Source of the DNA: Pseudomonas koreensis | GTDB lineage: Bacteria; Pseudomonadota; Gammaproteobacteria; Pseudomonadales; Pseudomonadaceae | DNA: 64,000 nucleotides | NCBI RefSeq assembly: GCF_025447595.1 | Contig: NZ_JAOEJU010000023.1 | Location: 36,327 to 100,326 of the forward strand | Direction: 5' to 3' | In this document: positions 8,251 through 16,627 of the stretch, piece by piece | How positions within the stretch are numbered: position 1 is the stretch's first letter | Layout of the letters: each line of letters begins with the position of its first letter | Position numbers and translations under genes: made by a program | The notes under the pieces: model-generated | Seen by the model: only the letters and a program-made list of their open reading frames with translations | Told to the model about the DNA's origin: nothing | Databases searched by the model: none

Positions 8251-9252
8251 ATGTTCGGTACTGAATGGCTGACACTACTCTGCGCGGCAGCAGTCGGGTT
8301 CTCCGTGCTGAACTATGTGCTGCTGGACGGCACGGATCTGGGCACGGGCATCCTGATGGGCGTGACTCGCAGCCGTCAGCACCGCCGGGCCATGGCCGTG
8401 AGTATCCTGCCGATCTGGGATGCCAACGAAACCTGGCTGGTGCTCGGCGGCGGTGGCTTGCTTGCCATGTTCCCCAAGGCTTACGCCATTCTGCTGCCGG
8501 CGCTGTACCTGCCGTTCATTCTGATGTTTCTGGCGTTGATTGTCCGGGCGATGGCGCTGGAGTTTCGCGATCATGCGCCCGATTACCGCATCAAACGCGG
8601 GGTGGATGGGTTATTGATGCTCGGTTCGGTCGTAGCTGGCGGCTGTCAGGGAATCGTGCTGGGCACGCTGGTACAAGGTGTGCCCGAACAAAATGGCCAA
8701 TACAGCGGCAGCGGTTGGGAGTGGCTGGCCCCGTTCCCGTTGTTTTGCGGCGCGGTGCTGGTGATCGGCTACACATGGCTGGGCGCAGGCTGGCTGTATT
8801 GGCGATGCGAAGGCGAACTTCAAATCCGCGCGCGGCGGCAGGCAAAGTGGTTGGCCATGCTGACCGTGGCCTTGCTGATCATTCTGGTTGTATGGACATT
8901 GACCCTTCACACGCAATATGCGCGACGCCTGGGAAATCCACTGGTTTGGCTACCGACAATGGCGACCCTGACGCTGTTGCTGGCCAGATTCCGGGCGGCC
9001 TTCGCAACACGACGCGACTATCTGCCCCTTTTCGCTACCCTGGGCATTTTCGTCCTGGCATTCGCCTTGATGCTTGTCGCCCTGTTTCCGCTGATCATCC
9101 CGCCGCAATTGACCTTGCAGGCTGCTGCGTCGAGCCAGGTCAGTCAGGTGTTCATGCTAACGGGGTTCGCGGTGCTGATTCCGGTGACGCTGTTTTACAA
9201 CACCTACAGTTTTCGGGTGTTCAGCGGCAAGATTCATCCCGCCGAAGATTGA
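8251..9252 (+). CDS. cydB: Cytochrome bd-type ubiquinol oxidase subunit II
   Basis: A 333-residue protein with about eight membrane segments, the partner of subunit I. The N-terminal family motif LLDGTDLGTGIL and the conserved WDANETWLVLGGGGLLAMFP are both present. The C-terminus ends soon after the last membrane helix (YNTYSFRVFSGK). It lies 15 nt after cydA in the same operon. Its last 19 nt overlap the end of the convergent cupin gene. The pair would give oxygen respiration under low oxygen or in the presence of cyanide, nitric oxide or sulfide. Confidence 0.92.
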   Translation: MFGTEWLTLLCAAAVGFSVLNYVLLDGTDLGTGILMGVTRSRQHRRAMAVSILPIWDANETWLVLGGGGLLAMFPKAYAILLPALYLPFILMFLALIVRAMALEFRDHAPDYRIKRGVDGLLMLGSVVAGGCQGIVLGTLVQGVPEQNGQYSGSGWEWLAPFPLFCGAVLVIGYTWLGAGWLYWRCEGELQIRARRQAKWLAMLTVALLIILVVWTLTLHTQYARRLGNPLVWLPTMATLTLLLARFRAAFATRRDYLPLFATLGIFVLAFALMLVALFPLIIPPQLTLQAAASSQVSQVFMLTGFAVLIPVTLFYNTYSFRVFSGKIHPAED

Positions 9253-9767
9253 CTCGTCCAATATTCGGTCAACGCTCCAGAGGGGCCCTGAACAGGGTCG
9301 GTGGCGGGGAATGGCAGTGTTTCGATCTGCTGCAACTGAGCTTCGCTGGGCGATTTCCGGCGAATGTCCGGATGCTGGCCGGGCGGGTAGGCGCCGACCA
9401 CCAGAAAATCGTCGCTGGCATTCAGGCTGCAATGGCCGGTGCCTGCCGGCAACAACAGGACATCGCCCGCGCTGACCATGAGTATCTGCCCGTCCGGGCC
9501 GCCGATCATCAAGCGAGCCTCGCCGCGGGCGATGCCAAGCACCTCATGGCCTTGGGTATGGTAGTGGTGATAGTCAAAGACAGTGGAGCGCCACTGTGGC
9601 GGCCAACCGTTGTCGGCAAAGGTTTTCTCGAATGCCGACGCTGGATCTTCACCCTGGATGGCAATGACACCGGAATACACCAACACTGGCAGACGCGGAT
9701 TGTTCGGCACCCAGCCATTGCGCGGTAGCAACAAGGCGTGCACCGAATCGGATTCAGCTCGGGTCAT
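9234..9767 (-). CDS. Cupin-domain protein
   Basis: A 177-residue soluble protein with a single cupin barrel. Motif 1 is YHHYHTQGHEVLGIARGEARL, giving the metal-binding histidines and glutamate. Motif 2 is around GDVLLLPAGTGH, with the last histidine. The ATG at 9767 is preferred to an upstream frame extension because GGGAGA lies at the usual distance. It is convergent with cydB and overlaps its last 19 nt. The substrate is unknown; cupins of this size are often dioxygenases, isomerases or small-molecule sensors. It lies upstream of no other gene on its strand, so it is probably monocistronic. Confidence 0.8.
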   Translation of the reverse strand: MTRAESDSVHALLLPRNGWVPNNPRLPVLVYSGVIAIQGEDPASAFEKTFADNGWPPQWRSTVFDYHHYHTQGHEVLGIARGEARLMIGGPDGQILMVSAGDVLLLPAGTGHCSLNASDDFLVVGAYPPGQHPDIRRKSPSEAQLQQIETLPFPATDPVQGPSGALTEYWTSQSSAG

Positions 9768-9817
9768 GATTGTTCTCCCGAAAAAGGGCCTGATCATCCA
9801 TCAGGCCCTGTGGCTGG

Positions 9818-10294
9818 TCATGCCGCCATATGGCTGGCGGCCCATTCCTTTTTACAGGCGCTTTTCATGGCTTCCATCTGCTCGCCAAGTTCATCAAGCC
9901 GGGCTTTGCCGAGCAGCTTCCTGGCTTGAGGAAACATCTCTTTCTCCTCTTCCTCGATGTGGTGTTCCAGCAGCTCCCTGACGACTTTTACCCGGCCTGC
10001 GAATTCCGGGGTGCCGGGATCGGTTTCCTTGAGGTCGGGCAATACGAGTGAATCTACGGTGCGATGTTCTTCCTTGGCCTCGTAATACATCACGTCCTGT
10101 TCCTTGCTGCCCGCTGCCTTGAAGGCCGGGTAGAGGATTTCCTCTTCAAGGCGGGTATGGATGGTGATTTCCATCTCCAGCTTGTCCAGAAGCTCTGTCC
10201 GTTTCTTGGTGGCCCGTTCGGTGGAATCGCTCAACTGGCCCAGGATGCCTTTCACTTTTTCATGGTCAGCTTTCAGAAGATCGATGGCGTTCAT
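9818..10294 (-). CDS. Hemerythrin HHE-domain protein
   Basis: A 158-residue soluble helical protein of the hemerythrin HHE cation-binding family, which holds a non-heme diiron centre. Ligand-bearing motifs are visible: LLKADHEKVKGI, TIHTRLEEEILYP, AKEEHRTVDSL and LLEHHIEEEEKEMFP. Relatives bind oxygen or nitric oxide, or help repair iron-sulfur clusters under stress. It lies on the opposite strand to the TPP enzyme gene, with about 275 nt between their starts. The context (bd oxidase, cupin) is consistent with oxidative or nitrosative stress. Confidence 0.88.
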   Translation of the reverse strand: MNAIDLLKADHEKVKGILGQLSDSTERATKKRTELLDKLEMEITIHTRLEEEILYPAFKAAGSKEQDVMYYEAKEEHRTVDSLVLPDLKETDPGTPEFAGRVKVVRELLEHHIEEEEKEMFPQARKLLGKARLDELGEQMEAMKSACKKEWAASHMAA

Positions 10295-10570
10295 TTTGGC
10301 TGTCTCCGGTTAAAGGATTGCGGCTGAATCATTGTTATGTGCTCAGGAGTCGTCGCATTTCACGTGCCATTTCCATCGCGGATAAAAATGTCTTTAAAAT
10401 CAGCGAGATGACGCTCGATCAACCTGTAAGCCGGATTGCACTCTGCAAGATTCACCCTTTACCAGCCTTGCAATCAGCCCATGCGTCACATGGGCTCGAC
10501 ATCCACACGAACTTCGCCGTCCGCCGGACTGTCCAGTCCTTTACATGCACTGAATGAAGGCGGAAACGAC

Positions 10571-12358
10571 ATGACGATGACCGTAGGAGATTTTCTGGTC
10601 GAGCGACTGAGCGAGTGGGGCGTGACACGGATTTTTGGTTATCCGGGCGATGGCATCAATGGCGTTTTCGGTGCACTGAGCCGGGCCCAGGGCAAGATCG
10701 AATTCATTCAGGCGCGGCACGAAGAAATGGCCGCGTTCATGGCCTCGGCGCATGCCAAGTTCACGGGTGAGCTGGGGGTGTGCATCGCCACCTCGGGCCC
10801 CGGTGCCTCGCACCTGATCACGGGGCTCTACGACGCGCGCATGGATCACGTACCCGTGCTGGCCATCGTGGGTCAACAGGCGCGCGCGTCACTCGGCGGA
10901 CACTATCAGCAGGAGCTCGACCTGCTGTCGATGTTCAAGGATGTGGCCGGTGCCTTCGTGCAACAGGCGTCAGCCCCGGCACAGGTTCGCCACTTGATCG
11001 ACAGGGCGGTACGCACGGCTGTCGGTGAGCGGCGCGTGACGGCGATCATCCTGCCCAACGACTTGCAGGACATCGAATATGAACCCCCGGGACGAACCCA
11101 TGGCACCGTGCATTCCGGAGTGGGTTATACAAAACCGAAAGTCGTGCCTTATGACGCGGATCTGCAACGCGCCGCCGAGGTGCTGAACGCAGGCGAAAAA
11201 GTGGCGATTCTGGTGGGCGCCGGTGCGTTGCAGGCAACCGACCAGGTCATCGCTGTGGCGGAAAAACTCGGTGCCGGTGTCGCCAAGGCGCTTCTCGGTA
11301 AAGCGGTACTGCCGGACGAATTGCCTTGGGTCACGGGCAGCATCGGTTTGTTGGGCACCGAACCCAGCTACAAGCTGATGACTGAATGCGACACCTTGCT
11401 GATGATCGGCTCGGGTTTTCCATATTCTGAGTTTCTGCCAAAGGAAGGCCAGGCACGCGGGGTGCAGATCGATTTGCAACCCGACATGCTCAGCCTGCGC
11501 TACCCCATGGAAGTCAATCTGGTGGGCGACGCCGGGGAGACCCTCGCCGCACTGTTGCCGTTGCTCGAGCACAAAACTTCACGCAAATGGCGCAAAAAGG
11601 TCGAAGGCTGGCGAGCTTCCTGGGAGAAAACCCTGGAAAAACGCGCCATGGCCAAGGCCGATCCCGTCAATCCGCAACGGGTGGTATTCGAACTGTCACC
11701 ACGCCTGCCGGAGCTTTCGATCATCACCAGCGATTCCGGCTCTTGCGCCAACTGGTACGCCCGCGATCTGAAAGTGCGGCGCGGGATGAAGTGTTCCTTG
11801 TCCGGCGGCCTGGCTTCGATGGGCGCTGCCGTGCCTTATGCGATTGCGGCCAAATTCGCTTTCCCGGAGCGTCCGGTGATCGCGCTAGTGGGGGATGGCG
11901 CGATGCAGATGAACAACATGGCGGAGCTGATCACCGTGGCCAAATATTGGCGGCAATGGGCAAGTCCCAAATGGATCTGCGCCGTCTTCAACAATGAAGA
12001 CCTCAATCAGGTGACTTGGGAACAACGCGTCATGGAGGGGGATCCGAAGTTCGAAGCGTCGCAAAGCATTCCCGATGTTCCTTATCACCTGTTCGCCATT
12101 TCCATTGGTTTGAAAGGCATCTTCGTCGATCGCGAAGAGGACGTAGCCGCTGCGTGGGAGCAGGCGCTGGCTTCGGATGGTCCCGTGCTGATCGAGTTCA
12201 AGACCGACCCCAACGTTCCACCGCTTCCACCGCACATCAAACTTGAGCAGGCGAAGAAGTTCGCCACCACGTTGCTCAAGGGGGATCCGGACGAAGCGGG
12301 GATTGTCGTGCAAACCGCCAAACAGGTGTTGGGGGCTGTGCTTCCACGCAAAAAGTGA
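10571..12358 (+). CDS. Thiamine pyrophosphate-dependent oxidase/decarboxylase-like enzyme
   Basis: A 595-residue three-domain ThDP enzyme of the pyruvate oxidase/acetolactate synthase class. The N-terminal domain has GYPGDGINGVFGAL followed by the catalytic glutamate in RHEEMAAFMA. The C-terminal ThDP-Mg site is the GDGAMQMNNMAEL...FNNEDLNQVT pattern. It resembles stand-alone PoxB-like proteins of Pseudomonas rather than IlvB, and no small regulatory subunit gene is adjacent. The ATG at 10571 is used because the upstream in-frame codons do not look like protein. The actual substrate (pyruvate or another 2-oxoacid) is not decided by sequence. Confidence 0.85.
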   Translation: MTMTVGDFLVERLSEWGVTRIFGYPGDGINGVFGALSRAQGKIEFIQARHEEMAAFMASAHAKFTGELGVCIATSGPGASHLITGLYDARMDHVPVLAIVGQQARASLGGHYQQELDLLSMFKDVAGAFVQQASAPAQVRHLIDRAVRTAVGERRVTAIILPNDLQDIEYEPPGRTHGTVHSGVGYTKPKVVPYDADLQRAAEVLNAGEKVAILVGAGALQATDQVIAVAEKLGAGVAKALLGKAVLPDELPWVTGSIGLLGTEPSYKLMTECDTLLMIGSGFPYSEFLPKEGQARGVQIDLQPDMLSLRYPMEVNLVGDAGETLAALLPLLEHKTSRKWRKKVEGWRASWEKTLEKRAMAKADPVNPQRVVFELSPRLPELSIITSDSGSCANWYARDLKVRRGMKCSLSGGLASMGAAVPYAIAAKFAFPERPVIALVGDGAMQMNNMAELITVAKYWRQWASPKWICAVFNNEDLNQVTWEQRVMEGDPKFEASQSIPDVPYHLFAISIGLKGIFVDREEDVAAAWEQALASDGPVLIEFKTDPNVPPLPPHIKLEQAKKFATTLLKGDPDEAGIVVQTAKQVLGAVLPRKK

Positions 12359-12378
12359 GTTCAGTCAGGAGCAGCCTC

Positions 12379-12810
12379 ATGCCCAAATTGATCAGTGCAC
12401 AGGATCTGCAGATTGATCTTGTGACAGCCAACGAGCAGGGGCTGTTCAAGTGGCTGATCGCCAGTTTCCTGATGGGAAAACGTATCCAGGCCGGGATCGC
12501 GGCGGAGGCTTACCGCGTTATCGTTGAGCGACATGGTTGCGATACGCCACGCAAGCTTGCTCATCGCTCGCACCGAGAACTGGTACGAATGCTCGGAGAA
12601 GCTCACTACGTGAGATACGACGAATCAACGGCATCGCGCCTGTTGGAACTTGCCGGAAAACTCAACGATGAGTACGCAGGCAAGGTATTGAACATGCTGA
12701 AGGCGAATCCCGATCGTCAAGAGTTCGAAAAACGCCTGTCTGCCTATGATGGAGTCGGACCAAAGACCGTCGAGATCTTCATGCGCGAAGCGGGCAGGGT
12801 ACTGTTTTGA
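12379..12810 (+). CDS. Helix-hairpin-helix protein (endonuclease III-like)
   Basis: A 143-residue soluble protein whose C-terminus carries a helix-hairpin-helix (LSAYDGVGPKTVEIFMREAG) as in endonuclease III-type DNA glycosylases. It is shorter than a full glycosylase and lacks the C-terminal iron-sulfur cysteines, so catalysis is uncertain. The ATG at 12379 has a CAGGAG ribosome site. It follows the TPP enzyme gene by 20 nt, and its stop overlaps the TTG start of the DUF72 gene, so the three appear to be one transcription unit. Confidence 0.65.
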   Translation: MPKLISAQDLQIDLVTANEQGLFKWLIASFLMGKRIQAGIAAEAYRVIVERHGCDTPRKLAHRSHRELVRMLGEAHYVRYDESTASRLLELAGKLNDEYAGKVLNMLKANPDRQEFEKRLSAYDGVGPKTVEIFMREAGRVLF

Positions 12811-13532
12811 ATCATTCGCGCATTTACATCGGTTGCGCGGGATGGAGCATAGGGCGTGATTTTGCTGCGCAGTTTCCTGCCCAAGGCACGCACCTGCAAC
12901 GCTACGCCCTTAAGTTGACAGGCGTTGAAGTCAACAGCTCTTTTTACCGCCCACATCGTAGAACGACGTACGAACGCTGGGCGCAGTCCGTACCTCGGGA
13001 TTTTCGTTTCAGTGTGAAAATACCGAAACGCATCACCCATGATTTACGCTTGGCCGGATGTGAAGCCGAAGTCGAGACTTTCCTTGAGCAGTGCTCCGGG
13101 TTGGGCGAACGTCTAGGGTGTCTGCTGGTTCAACTTCCCCCGTCGCTGGCCTTTGAACAAACGGTCACAGAGCACTTCTTCAGAATGCTGAGGGAGAGGT
13201 GTTCTGAGCCCATCGTATTGGAGCCACGCCACGAATCGTGGGTGAACGCGAGGCAGTTGTTAGCAAGATATCAAATCGCACAAGCGGCGGTCGATCCCTC
13301 GCGAATCAGCACCGACAGAACGCCCCAAGGAGCATCAGTCGTAAAGTATTGGCGCCTGCACGGCTCTCCAAGGATTTACCACAGTCCCTACGGTCCTGAT
13401 TACCTGGAAGCGCTTGCGACTCAACTGCAAACGGTTCAAACCGAAAGCCTCTGGTGCATCTTCGATAACACCGCAAACGGTGTGGCGCTGGCAGATGCGC
13501 TGGCGCTGTTAGGTCTGCTTGACAGTAATTAA
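12807..13532 (+). CDS. DUF72 (YecE-like) protein
   Basis: A 241-residue soluble TIM-barrel-like protein of the DUF72/YecE family. It opens with IYIGCAGWSI and has the usual VEVNSSFYRPHR, then FSVKIPKRITH and VLEPRHESWV, and ends with the FDNTANGVALADAL region. The function is not established; the gene often sits in stress-resistance clusters. The start is TTG at 12807, whose first bases overlap the TGA of the preceding gene (TTGA). No ATG is available nearby, which suggests translational coupling. Confidence 0.8.
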   Translation: MNHSRIYIGCAGWSIGRDFAAQFPAQGTHLQRYALKLTGVEVNSSFYRPHRRTTYERWAQSVPRDFRFSVKIPKRITHDLRLAGCEAEVETFLEQCSGLGERLGCLLVQLPPSLAFEQTVTEHFFRMLRERCSEPIVLEPRHESWVNARQLLARYQIAQAAVDPSRISTDRTPQGASVVKYWRLHGSPRIYHSPYGPDYLEALATQLQTVQTESLWCIFDNTANGVALADALALLGLLDSN

Positions 13533-13672
13533 TTCAGACTTTCTGGCAAAAACCTCTTCATATCGCCACTCGTCACTTCAGCCCTTCAAATGTTTGAACA
13601 TCCCTTTGCCTGTCTCTGACAGATAAGACTGAGCAAACGAAATTTCACTTCGTTTGCCAACGGGAGAACACC

Positions 13673-14812
13673 ATGAAAGCCATCGTCTATAACGGCCCGC
13701 GTGACGTCAGAGTGCAAAACGTTGCCGACGCGAAAATTGAAAAGCCGACCGATGTCCTGGTTCGGATCACGACGACCAATATCTGTGGTTCTGATCTGCA
13801 TATGTACGAAGGGCGGACTTCAATGGAAACCGGCCGAGTTTTCGGACACGAGAATCTGGGTGAAGTCATTGAAGTGGGTGCGGCCGTGGAGCGGGTGAAG
13901 GTGGGGGATCGAGTCTGCCTTCCCTTCAACATCGGTTGCGGTTTCTGTGAGAACTGCGAGAGGGGCCTGACCGGTTTCTGCCTCACGGCCAACCCCGGCA
14001 GTGCCGGTGCTGCCTATGGTTTTGCCGATATGGGGCCGTATCAAGGAGGGCAGGCAGAACTGCTTCGTGTGCCTTACGCTGACTTCAACTGCCTGGTTCT
14101 CCCCGAAGATGCCCAGGAGCGGGAAGACGATTACGTGATGCTGTCCGACATTTTTCCCACCGGCTGGCACGCCACTGAGCTGGCTGGCCTGCTGCCGGGC
14201 GAAAGTATCGCCATTTATGGTGCTGGCCCGGTCGGTTTGATGGCCGCTCACTCAGCGATGATCAAAGGGGCGTCGCAAGTCTTTGTCGTCGACAATCACC
14301 CTGACCGGTTGAAACTCGCCGCCCAGATCGGCGCAACGCCAATCAACTCGGTGGAGAAAGAGGCTGTGGATCAGATTTTGAATCTGACCCATGGCAAAGG
14401 CACGGATCGTGGCTGCGAATGTGTTGGCTATCAGTGTTGTGACCGACATGGCCATGAAGCCAATCACCTGACCATGAACAATCTGGTTGCTTCCACCAAG
14501 GCCACGGGCGGAATCGGTGTGGTCGGCGTGTTCGTACCGCAAGATCCAGGGGCCGAAAACGAACTCGCCAAAGAAGGCAAGATGGCCTTTGACTTTGGCG
14601 CTTTCTGGTTCAAGGGCCAACAGATCAAAACCGGCCAGGCCAATGTCAAAGCCTACAACCGTCGATTGGCAGAGCTCATTCATCACGGCCGCGCCAATCC
14701 CGCCCAGATTATCTCTCATCGCTTGACACTTGCCGAAGGCCCTGAGGCCTACAAACATTTTGATGACCGGGACAACGGCTGGACCAAGGTCGTACTGAAA
14801 CCGGGCGCGTAA
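13673..14812 (+). CDS. Glutathione-independent formaldehyde dehydrogenase (zinc, NAD)
   Basis: A 379-residue medium-chain zinc dehydrogenase. Catalytic zinc ligands appear as CGSDLHMYEGR and GHENLGEV. The structural zinc site is CGFCENCERGLTGFC. The Rossmann motif YGAGPVGLMAAHSAM is followed by VVDNHPDRL, which favours NAD. The extended CVGYQCCDRHGHEANH region and overall length match the formaldehyde dismutase/FdhA-type branch, which oxidises formaldehyde without glutathione. Before it lies a GGGAGA ribosome site and about 140 nt of leader; after it is a terminator hairpin. It marks the end of the stress-type block before the island. Confidence 0.85.
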   Translation: MKAIVYNGPRDVRVQNVADAKIEKPTDVLVRITTTNICGSDLHMYEGRTSMETGRVFGHENLGEVIEVGAAVERVKVGDRVCLPFNIGCGFCENCERGLTGFCLTANPGSAGAAYGFADMGPYQGGQAELLRVPYADFNCLVLPEDAQEREDDYVMLSDIFPTGWHATELAGLLPGESIAIYGAGPVGLMAAHSAMIKGASQVFVVDNHPDRLKLAAQIGATPINSVEKEAVDQILNLTHGKGTDRGCECVGYQCCDRHGHEANHLTMNNLVASTKATGGIGVVGVFVPQDPGAENELAKEGKMAFDFGAFWFKGQQIKTGQANVKAYNRRLAELIHHGRANPAQIISHRLTLAEGPEAYKHFDDRDNGWTKVVLKPGA

Positions 14813-14850
14813 TTTTGCTCATACGCAGAGACGCTAAGCTAACTCGACAG

Positions 14851-14887
14851 GGCGCCTCGGACAATACTGGATTTAGAGGCGCCTTTC
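14851..14887. terminator. Terminator hairpin after the formaldehyde dehydrogenase gene
   Basis: Perfect 8-bp arms GGCGCCTC (14851-14858) and GAGGCGCC (14876-14883) are followed by a short TTT. It lies between the dehydrogenase and the convergent aldolase remnant, so it may serve both. Confidence 0.6.
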
Positions 14888-14907
14888 ATTCCGGGAGTGT
14901 CGCATAG

Positions 14908-15072
14908 CTAACGCTTGAGCATATCCAGCGCAGCGTCAGCGATCAGGTCTTCCTGACTACCGACCATACAACGCCTGCACCGTTCTACCAGCGTCTTGAG
15001 GCCGCACCTGGCGGCGGCAATTTCGACATGACGCAAGAAGCCTGAATAGACGCCGGCGTAATCAAAATGCAT
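14908..15072 (-). pseudogene. 3' remnant of a 4-hydroxy-2-oxovalerate aldolase-like gene
   Basis: The minus strand encodes only the last ~54 codons of a protein resembling DmpG/MhpE aldolases: DYAGVYSGFLRHVEIAA, then RRCMVGSQEDLIADAALDML and a stop at 14908-14910. Full-length enzymes have about 340 residues, so more than 80 percent is missing. Homology stops where the antitoxin gene of the island ends (15062), and the N-terminal part is not found at the other island edge. This suggests that insertion or a later deletion removed it. Confidence 0.65.
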
Positions 15073-15505
15073 CTGCGATCTCCATCAGCATTTCCTCAAC
15101 TAAGCGAGTGCCTTGAAAGGTGGAGAGCATTGCAAATGGAACCCTTCCTGAAAAGCGCTCCTTCGGCTTTGAGAGCCAACGCCTCGCCTTGTTCTCGTTG
15201 CCGAAGATCGCAATGGTCGAGGCTGTGACGTGAGCGAACCGGAAAACGCGATCGCTTTCACGCAACGAGAGCCGCTGACGAGTCGCCATTCTAGTTTTAA
15301 GAACTCTAAGAGAGATTATCTGGTTGAGCTCAGATGGGCCGATTGCTCCAAGGTTGCAAAGCGTTACGACGCAATCGGGTAAGAACCCAGCCTCAATGTA
15401 ATCGTGAATATCCTGATCTGAAGCGTCAATCGGGATATTAAGAAGCAGTCCCAACCGCCGCCGATACTCCCGATAAGTAGCTTCACGCATCACGCCAGTA
15501 ATCAT
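15062..15505 (-). CDS. Xre/MbcA/ParS-type antitoxin (DUF2384)
   Basis: A 147-residue soluble protein with a helical N-terminal region (MREATYREYRRRLGLLLNIP) and a C-terminal toxin-binding domain typical of the Xre/MbcA/ParS antitoxins: ENKARRWLSKPKERFSGRVPF, then LVEEMLMEIADAF. The ATG at 15505 follows a G-rich ribosome site. These antitoxins normally precede a RES-domain toxin that degrades NAD. Here the next sequence downstream is the aldolase remnant, so no toxin gene is seen. It is at the left edge of the island. Confidence 0.75.
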   Translation of the reverse strand: MITGVMREATYREYRRRLGLLLNIPIDASDQDIHDYIEAGFLPDCVVTLCNLGAIGPSELNQIISLRVLKTRMATRQRLSLRESDRVFRFAHVTASTIAIFGNENKARRWLSKPKERFSGRVPFAMLSTFQGTRLVEEMLMEIADAF

Positions 15506-15661
15506 GGTGAGGCCCCCTTCGGAATGTAGCGATTGTTGTATAGCACAGAGTAGTTTTACTGGCTGGCACTTTCGGATCAGCCCGAATGCCACCGGTTCAA
15601 CTAAAGTCGCCTGACAGCTGAAGTGAAGAGGGTAGTCAACGGCAGGTAGCACGCGCCTCAA

Positions 15662-15946
15662 TCAGCCTTTTTCGGCCGCGTTGTACTCGCCGCGAATACG
15701 TTCAAGCAGTGAGTCTAAATCCGATTCTGGCTCGAGGATCAAAAAACTCTCAACCAGGAGGGTGAGAGGGTGTACACCCATCCGTTGAGCAAGCTCGGAT
15801 GCCTTTTCTAAGGTCACGTTTTTTAGGCCTCGCTCAAGTGTACTCAGGTACGTCCTGCTGCTGACGATTCCGAAGTCTTCTTGGGTCAAACCACGGCGAA
15901 TCCGCGCGCTACGTAACGCGATGGCAAATGCTTCCCTGAGTTCCAT
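15662..15946 (-). CDS. XRE-family HTH regulator
   Basis: A 94-residue helix-turn-helix protein. The HTH is in RSARIRRGLTQEDFGIVSSR followed by TYLSTLERGLKNVTLEKASEL, the lambda-Cro-like pattern. The ATG at 15946 gives the usual MELREAFAIAL start; a longer frame reaches 16015 across the promoter region. It is divergent from the gene at 16030, and the two share a short region with two CTATAG boxes, which it may bind. The region has more A/T than the core genome. Confidence 0.78.
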   Translation of the reverse strand: MELREAFAIALRSARIRRGLTQEDFGIVSSRTYLSTLERGLKNVTLEKASELAQRMGVHPLTLLVESFLILEPESDLDSLLERIRGEYNAAEKG

Positions 15947-15980
15947 TTTGCTTATCCACAAAAGGAACGATGAAGCCTTT

Positions 15981-16009
15981 TTGAACTCTATAGGGCTACA
16001 ATCTATAGT
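15981..16009 (+). promoter_or_regulatory. Sigma-70-like promoter with twin CTATAG boxes
   Basis: TTGAAC (15981-15986), a 17-nt spacer and TATAGT (16004-16009) form a good sigma-70 promoter reading toward the gene at 16030. CTATAG occurs twice, at 15988-15993 and 16003-16008, with 15 nt between equivalent positions. One overlaps the -10 box, which is a plausible operator for the divergent HTH regulator. Confidence 0.5.
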
Positions 16010-16029
16010 GTTCATTTTTGGAGAGCGTT

Positions 16030-16557
16030 ATGTCTGCACTTCAGAACAGCGTCCGTCATCCTTCGACGACGTGTGACGAGCACATTCCTTCTACGATAGT
16101 GCTTGTGGCCGTCGCTAACGTTGCCCAGCCAGAGGAGGGGGTAGGGATAATCAAACGTTACTCAGGCCAAGATTTGATTGACCTATTCCACGAAGTGGAT
16201 CGTCCTGATTCAAATAAAGCTATCGTGGGCGTCCAGTTAGCCATACCTCCTGAACTGAATGGCACTTCGCGATGGATCGCTGAAGCCATTATTGATTTTG
16301 CGCGAGTCAAGCTTTTTAGTGCGGATGCGCAGGGTGTGGATACATATGCGTATCGATTGGCAACAAATGCTGTTTATAGAGACAGCGCTAAGGTCGAGCC
16401 CTCAGATATTTTTGAGTGGAGATCCCTCTACGAGTTATCCCGTGCAGACGGTGTCTCTGACCCAGAGCTGGCTGTCCATCAGACCTGGCTATCAACCGTC
16501 ATTACTCGAATGGTGAATGCTGTAAATCTGTCAGTAGAAACGGCGGAGTATCAGTAG
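16030..16557 (+). CDS. Hypothetical island protein
   Basis: A 175-residue soluble protein I cannot assign. It shows alternating strands and helices (STIVLVAVANVAQ, KAIVGVQLAIPPEL, WIAEAIIDFARVKLF) with no obvious catalytic motif or membrane segment. The ATG at 16030 is preceded by GGAGAG, with the sigma-70-like promoter directly upstream. It is transcribed away from the HTH regulator and is probably under its control. Base composition is A/T-richer than the core genes. Confidence 0.6.
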   Translation: MSALQNSVRHPSTTCDEHIPSTIVLVAVANVAQPEEGVGIIKRYSGQDLIDLFHEVDRPDSNKAIVGVQLAIPPELNGTSRWIAEAIIDFARVKLFSADAQGVDTYAYRLATNAVYRDSAKVEPSDIFEWRSLYELSRADGVSDPELAVHQTWLSTVITRMVNAVNLSVETAEYQ

Positions 16558-16627
16558 ACGCTGTGAATACATACACCGTAACTAATACCCGGACTCGATT
16601 ATTCCTATTGGTCGGACTGAGGGCACG

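Noticed and set aside
8265..9728. Second-frame open reading over cydB and the cupin gene
   Set aside because: Out of frame with CydB and has no membrane segments or motif.
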